Part shown: positions 1-12,009 of the stretch, piece by piece
Layout of the letters: every line of letters starts with the position of its first letter
Numbering within the stretch: the first letter of the stretch is position 1
NCBI GenBank assembly: GCA_948474755.1
Contig: CAOLHI010002148.1
Span: forward strand, 1-64,000
Origin: Ctenosaura bakeri
Lineage: Eukaryota; Chordata; Lepidosauria; Squamata; Iguanidae
Length of the DNA stretch: 64,000 nt
Reading direction: 5' to 3'
The notes under the pieces: model-generated
Database searches by the model: none
The model's input: the letters and a program-made list of their open reading frames with translations, nothing else
Told to the model about the DNA's origin: nothing
Translations under genes and position numbers: made by a program

Positions 1-1575
1 CAATCTCTCGGTTAGTCCTTTACATAAGAACCAGTTAAAAAGTTTTGTCTTGTTTGTCCAACAAGTAAGAAAGTTTAAAAGTCAGGAACAAGAGTAGGAG
101 GAATCCTGAAGGAGAAGGTAACAAACACATCCTGAAAGATTTGTTTTATCTTCTTCTTAACCTGAAATTTATAGGATAGATATGTTTGTTTTTTTGGAGG
201 GAATCTAAAATTAAGATACCTAACCCAGCATCAAGGCCAAGTTTAAGAACCAAAAATCTCTCAGTCATTTAATCCCTGGTGTTCATAATCATTCTTGTCT
301 TGACTTTTACATAGGCTGTTACATAAGTTAACACACTTTCTGCATAGAAAAGGAGAGAGAGAGGTAATTTCTTCTGGACTGTCTTCCATTCTGAGGAAAT
401 ACACAGGATATAAATAAATGAATTAATGAATGGCATCAACCATACATCCTTTCCATCAGTGAGTAGAAGGCTGAGAGTGGTGGCATTATCCACCTCAGTA
501 CATCCAGCTAGAAATATGGCTGTCTCACCTAACAAGGAAGGACGTCTACAGTGTGGTTCCTTCCAGTCCTTCTTACGTGGGCAACCTCTACATGTAATTT
601 CATGTTCTTCTACATGTTCTTCTTTGTAATGAATAGAATGGTAAAACTAGCAATCTAAATGAGCAGTGATTCATAGTCTGTGACAACTGCAACCACAAAT
701 CATTAGTCAGGGCTGCTTCACAAATTACATGCTTAAAGTGCACATCTAAATGTTTTACAGTGTTCACTGCAAAGCAAAAAAGTCTCAGTCAAGTGATCCA
801 TGATATGAAGGTGAAAGCCAAAGTGCCAAGGCTGTGTGCAAATATGAACGAGTGGGAAGCTACTAAAGAGTGTTCTGGTATGATCCATGTATGCACACGG
901 ACAGTATCATGCAATAGGATCAGTGAGTGCTAGTGCCTGACAAATATGGGATGGACAGACAAGTTTCTCATGGCAATTGCACAGACCGATAGAGTGAAGT
1001 GGCAGCAGATACCATGAGTCCAGAAGCCCAACTTCCTACGCCTCTCCCTGTTGCCTTCCATGGATACCAATTCCATGATTCTCTCTGTGGATTTCAGCCT
1101 TCCAGGGCAGCTTGATTGTCAGATATGTCCCTATAGTCACTACCACAGGTCAGCTATGGGAATATCAAAACAAGATGGGCCATCAACCACAGTGAGGGAA
1201 GGGGGGCATCGTTAAGTGTCAGAGGCCATATTGGTTGAATTTCAGGCTGGGCCAAGTGCCCTGGTGGGTTCACTGCCGTGGGGTGCTGAATTTACTGCTG
1301 TAGCTGCTCTGAGTTAACAGGAACTCTCTTCGTCCTGAACACTATCCCTATAGAGAATCCGCACCAGCAGAGCTCCTGTATTTGGAGCAGCTGTTAGAAA
1401 AGTGATGGTAAAACTGAGTGGATCCTCCACCTCTGTTCCTTCTTGTCTTCTAGGGAGCAGTGTCAGGTACTCCTGCCATTATTCAACTGCACTGTACTAC
1501 AAAGTGATGACCAGTGGCAGAGCTTGGAGTATGTGGAGAGGGGGCAGGAGGGGGGCTACAGCATGAGGGTCGTGG
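1..1575. other. Unique sequence, no feature recognised
   Basis: AT-rich sequence with frequent stops in all frames. The short open frames (67 to 88 codons) have no recognisable domain. I see no repeat family, RNA gene or promoter here. Positions 1443-1575 are the open lead-in to the G-rich minisatellite that follows. Confidence 0.5.
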
Positions 1576-1671
1576 CCATGGTGTGTGGGGGTGTGACCAG
1601 GGTGCATGGGGGCATGGCCAGGGTGCATGGGGCTGTGGCCAGGGCATGCGGGGGTGTAGCTATGGGCTGGG
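1576..1671 (+). repeat. 21-bp G-rich minisatellite, 4.5 copies
   Basis: Four consecutive 21-bp units begin at 1576, 1597, 1618 and 1639, each starting CCA(T/G)GG, and a partial fifth begins at 1660. The unit is G-rich on the + strand. Because 21 is a multiple of three, every unit keeps frame, so two + frames stay open across the array and one reads as seven-residue repeats of the VARVHGG type. That explains the 125- and 84-codon open frames here without a gene. Confidence 0.85.
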
Positions 1672-1964
1672 ATGCCCCAAAAACATTGCCATCTGGGGCA
1701 AACTGCCCCCCCATCCCTACACGACTGGTGATGGCTATTGTGGGATGGGGTGTGGCAAATTTCTCTGAATTAGGGATAGCCTACTACACAGTGTTATTTG
1801 CATGTAAATACATTTTTTAAAGAAATCACTTCTCTGGTTACATGTACAACATTAATTGAATGCCACTTCTGTTTTGGGATTGTGGTGATAGAAGAAGAAT
1901 CTGGAGAAATGTTGAAGATCTAATAGGAATCCAGGGCTTCTGCCTCTAGAAACTTGTGGGCCAA

Positions 1965-2288
1965 CCACTCTACATGGCACTCAAGAGAGTTTCCTGTTGC
2001 ATCCAATTGTGGAATGATCTTCCCTTCATGATTTGTTTGGTGCCAATGTTGGTTTCTTTCCAATGCCAGGTCAAAATATGGCTTTTATTAAAGACTTTGG
2101 GGTTGAATTTAAATATACATGAACGTGGGGTTTAAATTGTCATTGTCTTTTAAGTTCTTTTAACTTGTTGTCATTCTTAGTATCTTTTTATCTTGTTTAA
2201 ACCATTGTATTGTTTTAATCCAAAATCATTTTGTTATTTATTATTTTGTCTGTATGCTGCCTAGAAATTTTGTAATAAAAAGAGAGAT
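1965..2288 (+). mobile_element. L2-type LINE 3' end, degenerate
   Basis: The stretch around 2000-2030 resembles the conserved end of L2 ORF2 (a line reading roughly QLWNDLP). It is followed by a T-rich 3' UTR with repeated TTTTAA-type words and a terminal line resembling the usual GCCxxGAxAT...ATAAAA end of lizard L2 copies (2255-2285). No open frame survives. It could belong to another CR1/L2-group LINE. Confidence 0.5.
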
Positions 2289-3824
2289 ACAAGTATGTTT
2301 ATATCACTTTCTAAACATAACCACACCAACTTTTAAATAGCAAAGCCATCTTTTCTAGGATGATTTTTTTCCCACTGAAAAGTGGCTATGTTTAGAAAGT
2401 GAATATGTTGCACTTGAGGGATTTCTGTTTGCACCTAAATGCAGTTGTTTCCTAAAATAGTTAATAAAGGTTTGTTAAGAGGAGAAAGATTGCTAGAAAA
2501 ATTTCCCCAATGATTTATTAATTCAGCAGCAGCAGTGTGATGTCTATTAACTAGTTCAGCTTAATATCTGAATCTCAATATTTGTTCCTGTGTTATGATT
2601 AACTTTGACCCAAATGATTGACCCACACTTTACAATTCCTGACCCTAAGTGGAAGAGTATTACCATACTAAAGAGCTATCTACTATGTGACTACAATGAT
2701 GTCCCACTGTGGATATTTCAGTTTTAAAAGTGAGATGAGACCTGATAGCGATACCACATTAAACACATCTCCTATTGATCCTCTCTAACCTTGCAAAAAG
2801 AGCTGCCTTGCATTAAGCACCTTTTATTTCACTGCTACTGATGGGACCACAGATGCTAACTGGCAGGCTATATATCCTCATAGGTCAGCAGCCAGGACAA
2901 CTGGGAGGTCACAAAGTCATAGTTTCCCAGCTGGAAAAACAATCACAAACTGCCCTCTATTGCAGTTTGAGGACAATATTGTGGATTGCTGCATAAGGTC
3001 CCTGTATCAGTAAATGCTGCAATAGTAGTATCACCTTTCCCTTTACATCTTTTCCTAAATGCATGAAAGCAATTTATCTCATTTACAGAACTAGAATGCT
3101 AGTTTTGTAATCTAGGTCTTTTTTAATAAATCAAACTGCATATAAACAAGCAGCCTATCATGGCTTCTTATTCAATATTTCCATCTTTCCCATGAATTGT
3201 ATTCCCATAAAATGGAAAGTTACTATTTCACCTAACACATATTATTTGTATGCATTCTTCTGTTGAAGAACTGCATCACAAAAATTAGAGAAGAATATTT
3301 TGGTATGAACTAAGCAATTCACACTTCTGAAATGAATGTGTGAACTGCAATGAAGTTGTCCTTTAGTTTTTGTAATTTTCCAATTCATTTGTTAAATGCA
3401 ATTCTCCAGTAAAAAAAAGTGTTAAAATGCACATCTTAGTGGAAATCAGTTTTCAGAATGCATGCATTTGTGGAAAGCAGCAAACAAAGTTTCATGCTTT
3501 TTTAAAAAGAATAACCAAATAATGCAGAAAAAGTACAAAATATTCCTGAGCTTGAAAGAAAAAGAATGAATATTACAGAAATTATTAGTCCATTCTTAGA
3601 CATTATTAGCATTAAGACAGACTGACTTGTGAGTGAACTTGCATAAGCTTTCATTTTGAGATGCCATCTTGTCTTCACTCACCTGAACATCAGCCCCGTT
3701 CAGAACATTAGCACACATGTCTTAGAAAACAAGCATGAGCTCTTGAAAGCTGTTATTAAGAGAAGATCCCACTCCCACAACTGTATAAATATGCTTTATA
3801 ACCTGAGGAATTAATAGCACCTTG
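2289..3824. other. Unique AT-rich sequence
   Basis: No repeat family, RNA gene or plausible exon recognised. 2505-2560 contains several ATTAA/TTAAT words and a short CAG run but nothing that supports a call. Confidence 0.45.
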
Positions 3825-3905
3825 TACTGGATCTGAAGATGTTGGTTTATATCTAGGAAAGCTCATGCTAAAATAAAAACCAGCTAGTCTTAAAGGTGCT
3901 GACAC
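3825..3905 (+). repeat. Dispersed reptile repeat fragment
   Basis: The line containing GGATCTGAAGATG, then GGAAAGCTCATGC, then AGTCTTAAAGGTGCT matches a 3'-end motif that recurs throughout reptile genomes (CACGAAAGCTCATGC ... TTAGTCTTAAAGGTGCC). I recognise the motif but am unsure of its class; a retroelement 3' UTR (Penelope- or LINE-type) is most likely. Confidence 0.45.
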
Positions 3906-5498
3906 ATTCCTATTTTTTCCCCTCTTTCCCTCCCTTCCTCCTTTTTGTGTGGCAAGAAATTAACCTGGCTACTTTTATTGTTGTGGTGATTTTATAATTG
4001 CTTCTGGTGATCTTAATTATTATATTGTATAAACTGTTTTTAACTTGTTTTTATTCTTTTAAAAATGATTGTTAGCCAGCAATATTTTTTACTCTTGTCT
4101 TTAGAGCTACATTAAATATCACTCTAAAATACTAAATTAAAAAAACAACCATATACAATATACAGTAAACATAGAAATTGTAGTTCATGATTGTCAGTAG
4201 GATGACCACATTTGTTTCATCTTTGACACTGACATTATGTATAACACAGATAGAAGAACGCACTCCTTTTGATCAGCACTGGCTTCAGCCTAAGATGTTT
4301 TAAAATATGCAATGCAGTAAAATTTTCTCATTAACTGGATTAGCAATCAGTCTGCCATTGACAGAGTTATGAGTAGTGCATTTCCAGTTTTTTGTCCAGT
4401 GTATCTCAAGAAAGCCAATGTAGTTATATATTAGTAACACATTGTGTCTGCTTGTCTGTAGATTACTTTGCTCCAGGTTTTCTCCAATCTTGCTGCTGGA
4501 AGAGCACACCAGGATGGCATCTGCTGGCAAGACAAAGGCAGTTGCAACAGCTTAGATGGCACAGGACACCCAGAAATAGATTGCCTACTGAGTGTCTCAT
4601 GCACAAGCATATAAAATGAATAAAGTGCCAACAAGATGCAGCCCTGAAGGCAAGAAAAGATTTGCCTAAATATCAAATTTTTCAAAAAGGATCATACTGT
4701 GCTCCAAGAACAGTTTTTGAGCAAAGTCTTAAAAGCTCACTTAGAGAAAGCAATCTATGTTATCCATGACAAGATTGCAGCTTGTTTCACTACATCTTTC
4801 CATGGATCACTCAAGAGCACATTACCATCTATTGCTCAAAATGCATTCATTTATTTAAGAGAAAGACTATGCCTTAAAGTGTGGAAGGGGTGAAGAAAAT
4901 GTTCTGTTTTACAAAAGTTATATTTCATGAAGCTGGTTTGTCAAAGAGGGCAGCAGGCACTAGTTGCTTGGCTTATGTGTTGCAAGCAAAGAAATGTGAA
5001 GAGTTTTCCTGTCTTTCTCTGACCATAAACAGGATCCCGAATGGGTATTGCTGTAGGGTAAAGTGAGACTGTCATATAGTCCATAAAAAGCCTTTGATTT
5101 TCAGGACCATGAATAGCTCAAAGTAGGCAATTTCCTCCAACAGAGTCCGAAGCTCCACTGAGGCCTCCAGTCCCTTCTTGGGCTGGATTCTATCTTTTCT
5201 CAGCAGACTGAACAGCCCTATAGGAGTAATCAGGAGTTATAGGAGGAATCCAAGAGGAGTAACCTAGAGTTCAGCATTTCACTGTTTTTTACTCAGCTGT
5301 TGCCATGTCCACTGTGTGAACTTGTGAGTACGTCGGTTCTGTGGAACGTGATGCCCACAGTACAAAGGAGACCATTTTCTCAAGAATGTAATTCATGAAG
5401 TGCTGTTGATTCAAGGAATCTTAGTTCAATAGTTTTTGATGCAAAGTGTTCCCACTTGTTGGGTCCAAGTACCTCTCAAAACTCAATGCTAAGTCTAA
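3906..5498. other. Mostly unique sequence, possible L2 debris
   Basis: 3960-4110 is T-rich and resembles a decayed L2-type 3' UTR, but I cannot fix boundaries. The rest, including several 60-84 codon open frames near 4300-5066, shows no domain, no compositional coding bias and no repeat that I recognise. Confidence 0.35.
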
Positions 5499-5678
5499 GG
5501 CCATTTCCTCACTACACTCTTATAGCGCAATTATTCCACTTTCAACATCCTATGGAATCCTGGGATTTGCAGTTTAAGGAGGGGCTGGCCAGTCCCTCCC
5601 TAAACTGCAAACCCCAGAATTCCATAGGATGTTGAAAGTGGAATAATCGTGCCAAAAGAGTATAGTGCAGAAATGGCC
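5499..5678. mobile_element. Palindromic MITE, GGCC family A (copy 1)
   Basis: The element is one near-perfect inverted repeat of about 180 bp. The left arm runs GGCCATTTCC...CCACTTTCAACATCC...GGGATTTGCAGTTTA and the right arm is its reverse complement ending GAAATGGCC. The loop is only a few bases. Flanks are TAA on the left and TTA on the right, which may be a decayed 3-bp target duplication. There is no coding capacity, so it depends on a transposase elsewhere. Confidence 0.85.
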
Positions 5679-5788
5679 TTAGTTCTGGGTTCTATATTTA
5701 TGCAGCATAGGTGGGAAGTCCCAGGGGAGGTTTCCAAGGGTTGTGTCCACCCTATTCCTTAATCCTCTAGATCTCGTAGTGTTTCTAA

Positions 5789-5826
5789 CAAAACTGGAAG
5801 TAAGTGCCAGGACACTTCCAGTTTTG
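5789..5826. repeat. Perfect 13-bp inverted repeat
   Basis: CAAAACTGGAAGT at 5789-5801 is repeated in reverse complement at 5814-5826 with a 12-base spacer. It is a short cruciform or hairpin-capable site, possibly the relic of a small foldback element. Function unknown. Confidence 0.6.
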
Positions 5827-8603
5827 CTTAACATGATTTGAGAGCTAAAGCAAGTTATAGGACGTGTCTTGTTTTATCCAAGACTTGTGGCCTTTGGAGA
5901 ATTCTGCTTTGTTTTAAAAAAACACTTTGCATTGGGGATCTCTGGGGCCTCTACAAAATGTACCTGTGGACCACATATGATTCCAAGGAAAACAGAATTC
6001 CCACTCTATTTTCTTTCTAGCTTATACCACTGGTACATCTGCTACTTTTATTTCAGAATCCTGAGCACTGTTGAGGGGTCACAATTCCAAATATTTTGAC
6101 TGCAAAAAGTAGAACACTCAGATTCACTTATTTGCTATACTTTTATGCTTGTTTTCCATAAGAGTTACTATGTTCATGTAGAACAAATCAAATTTTGTAA
6201 GAAACAGCATATAATCAACAATAAACCCACATTAATACATTTTAAAAAAAACACACAATAACCATTTAAAACAAAACTAATTATGTTGGACAATAACTTC
6301 TTCATGGACAATTCTTGTAACGGGGGGGGAGTGCTCAGCTATCACCTCTCAGTTTCAGTAACGTGATTTCTTCAATCAAATTTTTCGTAGGGAATAGCAG
6401 TTGTGGAGGTGGAAATTCAATTTCATAAACTGAACACTGGGGATGGGAATTGTTGTGAAGGAAACAGACACTCTGAAATGAAGCAGAGGGAAAAGGGAGG
6501 GGAAGAATGAGAGAATCTTGCAGCATTAAACACCACTTTCTGTGGAAACAATTAGTGATGTAAGTGTATTCTTGAAAATGAACTACTTCAGAATGATATT
6601 ACTTACAAGCATCATCTCGGCTAAAATACCCATAAAGAGTCCCGCAATTCTGAGAAGTTCTCTTCAGAGACAATGCTTATTGGAATTCATAGACAATATT
6701 TCATGCTGTACTCTTTGAAATTAGCTAATGTTTGGGTCATGCATAGTCTTCAAATTGCCAAGGTCTCTAGGGCTTTGCTGTAGGGAAACCTGATGTAGTG
6801 TATAAAGTATTTCAACCACAAAATATATTTGTGGCTGCCAACCAATTGGTGTCTTAAAGGGGCTTCTAGAACTACCAGTATATGTCTGGATGGGATGAGC
6901 TTTCTCAGTCAAGTCTGGGTAAAAGTCAGGTGCTGAATTGTCTCTAAAGCACAGTTTTTGTCTTCATTATATATTATAGCTTGGCTGGCATTCCATTGCA
7001 TCTGTCCCTACTGCTGTGAATCATTTTAAGTTTTTCTTAGAAAACTAAGGAAGTAGATCAATAAAACATCATACCTGCTAGAAGCCATATCCAGTTGGCA
7101 GATACCGTGAAATGAGAGGTTCACTTGGGCACGGTGTCAACACAGTACTCCTTAGAGACTTATGCTCATTCACTTGAAGAGCTTTGGCTATTACTTGAGG
7201 TAACAGTGGTAAGTGAAGTAGTTTCTTCTTTCTGTTTCTCTGAGTTGCCCTGCCTGATGTTATACTCCTCCTAAATTTTGTTTAAATGTATAGCCCTTCT
7301 CCACAGGTCTGAGGTGGGCATATGTGAATTGGTTGCCTGTGTGATCCCTGAGTGGTGGGCCAACCTAAGTAACACATATATGCAGCCTTTGTCTGTATTC
7401 ATCATATACTGGCAAATTCCTCTTCAAAGTACGGACTGTTTGATTCCAGAAAATCCCAGCCATATTGATCAACCTGCAACAGAATCCCTGTGCACCTGCA
7501 ATATTTTTCCTGTTCAGAGACAGCCTTATCAGTAAATAGAACATGCAATAGACAGCAAATGTTGGGTGCCAGTGGATGTGACAGAGCAATGACAACAGCT
7601 TCTGAGCCACCACTAGCTGTCATTCTTCTCTGTTCTCTGTGCACCATGAAATCTACCTTGCACCTCTTAGCTATCACGGTACACTCTGTTGTGGTGGATA
7701 CTGTCCCTTGTCCATGCTGAAATAAGGCTCAACTTCAAGTCTTGCCAGATTCTATATAAAGGAAAGCATGTCATATTGCTTTTCATCTCAGGCAGCAAAA
7801 TGTCTTTGGCTGGCCTTCCTGTAGATTGTAGAGAATTTGGAGGCATGTTTTTTGTTCATAGAAGGCCTGGCTGGGCCTGTTATTGCCCACTGGAACATGA
7901 TGGTGCTTTCTATAAAGCTCTTCTTAATACTTCCCAGTAGTGACATATTGCAGAGAAAGACTAACAATAGGAAGAAAAAAGGACTACAGATCAGAATCTA
8001 GAGGAGTAGTTTTTGATTTTGAAATAAATCCAAGATTTGGTCAGTGATTTTTGGAACCCAGTGTCATGCTACATTTGAAAATATCACCTGGTTTTGTTGA
8101 ATCGCATGGATGAGGTGCAATATATAAAAATATTCTCCAAAATACCACATTTTGTAAGACTTACATTGTATGAATTTTGTTGATTTTTGGTTATGGGGCG
8201 GACAAATATATACTTCATAAGTCACTTAATTTGTTTTATTGCTGTAATAAGAGGACACCACAGATTTTAGTCTTCCATTTTCTAGTAATAACTCACTATT
8301 GTTGTCATTATGATCTCAGCTTCAGCGAAACATGTGAATATTAAATGGGATCAATGCCCACTTGGTATACATTCTGTGAAACAATCCCCTCCTCTTCCAA
8401 AGATTTTGCCAGTTACTGCAATTAATAATGTCAATCAAAGAAAAGTCACTGTGGACATTTGCTGGAATTACTTTATACACAAGGTAAGTCAAGATGGGGA
8501 ATACCATACAAATATTAAATATCCATTAGCTATAACATTAATTGGAAGCATTAGAGGATCCAAGAAATTCTTATTGAATGTCAGTCTAAAAGACTTCAAC
8601 TAC
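5827..8603. other. Unique sequence, no feature recognised
   Basis: No repeat, RNA gene or convincing exon. Several 60-91 codon open frames on both strands between 7278 and 7940 overlap one another and show no domain, as expected of chance frames. Confidence 0.4.
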
Positions 8604-8740
8604 CACTATATGGAAAAATATTTTTATTTATTTATTTGTGTATGTCTATCCTGCCCAACATCAGCAGATCTGTGGGCAAGGTACAAGCAGTGCAATCAAC
8701 TTGAAGCAACCTAAAACAACTCAACACACATCATGCGTTT
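8604..8740 (-). mobile_element. L2-type LINE 3' end fragment (antisense)
   Basis: TTTTTATTTATTTATTTGTG followed by a line like CTATCCTGCCCAAC and then a run of AAxCAACT words matches the reverse complement of a lizard L2 3' terminus with its A/T-rich simple tail at the low-coordinate end. Heavily decayed. Confidence 0.45.
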
Positions 8741-9086
8741 TCTCATTTAACTTCATTTCATCCACACACCAGAAGATTTTAGATCTTAAAGAACATTTTT
8801 AAGAAACATTTTAAGAATGTAACTGAGTGGCTTTGAGATTTGGGAGCAATATGGGTGTTACGGGGCAATAGGGGTGTTACGGGGCATCTGTCCTTACTGT
8901 TTGGGTAGGTCTTGTGGGACTACTCTGTGGGTTTTCAGTGAAGATTGTAGCATATGTAGAACATATACTTGGATGTGAAAATATTTAAATGCATGCAGAA
9001 TTGAAATTGTTATTTTGATATATTTTATATTGCATTTTTAAATACTTCCAGCTGGACAAATTTTCTATTGGCCAGACTAAAAACAA

Positions 9087-9119
9087 AATGAATGAATGAA
9101 TGAACGAATGAATGAATGA
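9087..9119. repeat. (GAAT)n microsatellite
   Basis: About eight tandem AATG/GAAT units with one substitution (GAAC). A simple repeat. Confidence 0.9.
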
Positions 9120-9359
9120 TGCATTTGCAAAATGCCAAGTTTCAACTTACTATTTTTTTCAAATAAAATGGAAACCAGTTCGTTGATCACTTGGCACATC
9201 TGATGTGCGCATCAGTCTCTTTCTACCGATGAAACTAAAAACAGAATTAAGACAATTGCAAGCATGAAAACCTTCCCATTTTAGGAAGACCTTTTGTCAT
9301 TAATGATTTTGATAGAAGTTGGTTAATGGGTCTTTACTATTTTTTTTGTGAGTTTATCT

Positions 9360-9535
9360 TCCTGACTTTGCTGCTTTGTTTCTTCTTTTAAGTTAAAAAA
9401 AATGTTTTTAGTTTTGCCTGCTTGTTTTAAATAAATTCCTCCTGGCATTTAATTTTTAAAATCTGTATATATTTTCCCCTCCTATCTGGACTTTCTGGAA
9501 AAGCAGGATATAAATGCTTTATATTAACTAAATAA
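9360..9535 (+). mobile_element. Probable L2-type 3' UTR fragment
   Basis: T-rich sequence with TTTTAAAATCTGTAT and then a terminal line like GGAAAAGCAGGATATAAATG. This resembles the end of L2 copies (GGCGGTATATAAAT). No coding sequence remains, so assignment is tentative. Confidence 0.35.
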
Positions 9536-9616
9536 CCTTTTGTTCTCTATGCCAATTGAAACATTTCATAAACCCATCTTGTTGAAATGAATTAAGAAAC
9601 TGAGTAGTCTGGAACC

Positions 9617-9790
9617 ATGTCAGAGCTGGGCTGCAGCCAGAAGTTTAGAGGAAATCAAAAGCCTGCAGTTGGGAATCTGGACCAAAGTAGAACCAGAGAG
9701 CAATGCAGAAGACAAAGCCGGAGAACAAGCCAGGAACCAGTGCCAAACAAAAAGAGCAGAAACTCAAGACACAACAGAGCTCTGGTACAC
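9617..9790. mobile_element. Possible LTR fragment
   Basis: Begins TGTCAGAGCTGGGCTGCAGC and continues with AGCCAGGAACCAG-type words. It is similar in start and texture to the LTR-element sequence at 58502 (TGTCAGGAATTTCTCCC..., then GGCCGCAGCC). No partner LTR or target duplication is visible. The 81-codon frame here is probably noise. Confidence 0.3.
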
Positions 9791-10599
9791 TCCATTGCCA
9801 AGGGAAAACCCACATGCAACAAGAAGATCTTCAAACTACTCCCTGGCCTGAAGGACCTGTGAGCCAACCCCAGTAGGTGGAATGAATCCTGGTCTGGGAA
9901 GTTCTTTGCAGAGATGTTACAATTATCTATTTTACCACATGGACCAGTGGTCAGTAACTGTGATAACATTTTTCTGTGGGGTAGATAAGCCTAGTAATTC
10001 CATCTCTTCTGTTTGCCTATGTAGCTAAAGCCACACCTGTCCAACCAGATCACAATAATTTGTGATGACCTAGATGGAGAGCTCAGATTTGCAAGGACTT
10101 GATTGTGCAATGCCCACATAGATAGCAAGGAAGCTTCAGGAAGCAGTGATGCTGTGGGGTAGAGAATTGTTCAACAAAACATGAATGTTGTTCTTGTTTT
10201 TCTCACTGTGTACTAATTAATGGCTCAGAGGGACTTACACCTGAGTACGTACACACAGGATCAGACAGGTAGAAGTACCGTATTCTTACTTTGATCCAAT
10301 ACATTTCCCAGTAATTGTTCCCCCAATAACACAGCCCTAAAATGACTTGCTCAGAAGTGCTCCATTGATGTATGTACAACTACATTCAAAAAGGTGCTTT
10401 CAGAATTGCATGTTGAGAATGCAGTCTATGTGCTACAGGTCCCAGCTATCAGTGGCATTTGCCAGCACAGTCCTATAGCCACTATTAGATTTGGATCCCC
10501 CTTCTTTATGTAACACAGGCTAAATTTGCTATTAGCCAAGAGTCTTTTTCCACTGACCCTCCCGGCAAACAGGAACCAGACAAGAATTACTTAAAGCAC

Positions 10600-10960
10600 T
10601 TTGTCAGACCTGTTGCCACAAATCTACCTACTTTGATGATGTGTTTTACCCTTAGGTGAGGAACAAAGTCTATCCAGTTAACATTCAGATCTGTCAGAGC
10701 TAAAAAAAACACCATTAAATTGTCCTCATTTTAATGGCTCCAGGTACATTATAAAAACTAAATGACTGTAAATTACCTCTTTTGACTCATTTATGTTCCA
10801 AACTGGGCCATCCAGGCAGCAAACATCCATTCAATTCCTCTTAGCAGAGCTTTAGAATTACCAATTAAATGTAAAAAGTTGTCTGTGTTACCATATTTCA
10901 TCTAAATTGTCTTACTGTGAATGATTACTCTTAAGAATCAGTTTGATGCATTAGTTACTT
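10600..10960. promoter_or_regulatory. Candidate conserved non-coding element
   Basis: A repeat-free block rich in homeodomain-type ATTA/TAAT cores (for example CCATTAAATTG, ATTTTAATGG, CCAATTAAATG) and free of simple repeats. This texture is typical of developmental enhancers in gene deserts, but I see only motif content; conservation cannot be judged from one sequence. Confidence 0.25.
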
Positions 10961-11149
10961 TGATTGTATTAGATTAGGTACAAAACATAGAGGATAATAA
11001 TAATAGGAAGAATAAGAATAACAACAACAATACCAAAGATGTTGCTGAGATGTCTACAACCATTAAAAGGGCTTCCCCTACTGGAATTTTAGTGGAGAAG
11101 GAGGAGAAGATCAACACAAAAAAGTTGGCAGAACAATCTTTGGGGATAA

Positions 11150-11330
11150 AATCCGCATGCTAATTTGCATTCTCCATCCTGCTCTGCAGAGTCCAAGTAT
11201 GCAGATATGCTTGTTCTCCCAAGTACTTAACATTTCGAAAGCAAGCTTGTAGCAATTAGTGCATGTTGTATGATGGAGTCGGCTGTGTTGACTGAGCCAA
11301 TTAAGAGATCAATTAGTGCTGTACAGAGTG
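11150..11330. promoter_or_regulatory. Octamer plus homeodomain motif cluster
   Basis: ATGCTAATTTGCAT at 11157-11170 contains a perfect POU octamer (ATTTGCAT) overlapping ATGCTAAT. It is followed by CAATTAGTGC at 11253-11262, CCAATTAAG at 11298-11306 and a second CAATTAGTGC at 11310-11319. The repeated ten-base word and the POU-homeodomain grouping suggest an enhancer. Inference from motifs only. Confidence 0.3.
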
Positions 11331-11911
11331 CTTAGAGAGGTAGTCTTGGGTGACATTGGTCAGGTGAGCAGTCCATATACAATAGAGTACTGGGATGGCT
11401 AAAGTGCATTTAATGGCTGTGAATTTAAAGGGGATACTAAAACACTTATCTCACTTTCTGGATCTAAAAGCAAAATCACATTTGCTGCATTGTTTCCTTC
11501 AGAAACCCTTTTACATTGTTCTAGCACTAAGTGTAGATTACCATTGTCTCTGCACAGCAACAGAGGCAAACTCAAATTGTTGCAACTGTAATTGTTATTA
11601 CGACTTTTAAAAAAGCTAATAATAACTTGGTTTTTCTTAGCCTCACAAAAGAAAGTGACACAAACAGTTACAAACTACGACAGTCCAAGGGAAGACCAGT
11701 TTAGTGGAGACTTTGGCTTATGATCAGAAACAAAATTTCTTAAGTATTTGACTTGTTAGCCCTTGCATGGCTCTCAGAAGTCAGGTTACAGAGAGAGAGA
11801 CTCTCCATTTCTTTATGTGATGCCTTCATACATTATGTAGGTGTCTCAAGGCTGGGGACACCTTGATGGGGGGACCTTATGCTGAAATAACCAGCTGGGA
11901 GCCTCCCCTTC

Positions 11912-11912
<1 letters not shown>

Positions 11913-11967
<55 letters not shown>

Positions 11968-11971
11968 TTTT
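11913..11971. repeat. (CTTT)n microsatellite
   Basis: Uninterrupted tandem CTTT units for about 55 bases, ending in a short T run. A pyrimidine-only strand. Confidence 0.95.
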
Positions 11972-12009
11972 TGCTGGAATACAGAACATAGATTGTCAGA
12001 AATATTTTA

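Larger units (their letters stand above)
9791..11912. other. Unique sequence with regulatory-looking blocks
   Basis: No transposon recognised over most of this stretch. Two sub-blocks (10600-10960 and 11150-11330) are annotated separately because their motif content looks like conserved non-coding DNA. The 71-codon frame at 11395-11610 has no domain. Confidence 0.4.

Noticed and set aside
1443..1820. 125-codon + ORF as a repeat protein gene
   Set aside because: Its repeats come from the 21-bp minisatellite; the frame starts at TTG and has no other support.
9617..9862. 81-codon + ORF as a small gene
   Set aside because: Starts in a line resembling an LTR beginning and shows no domain.
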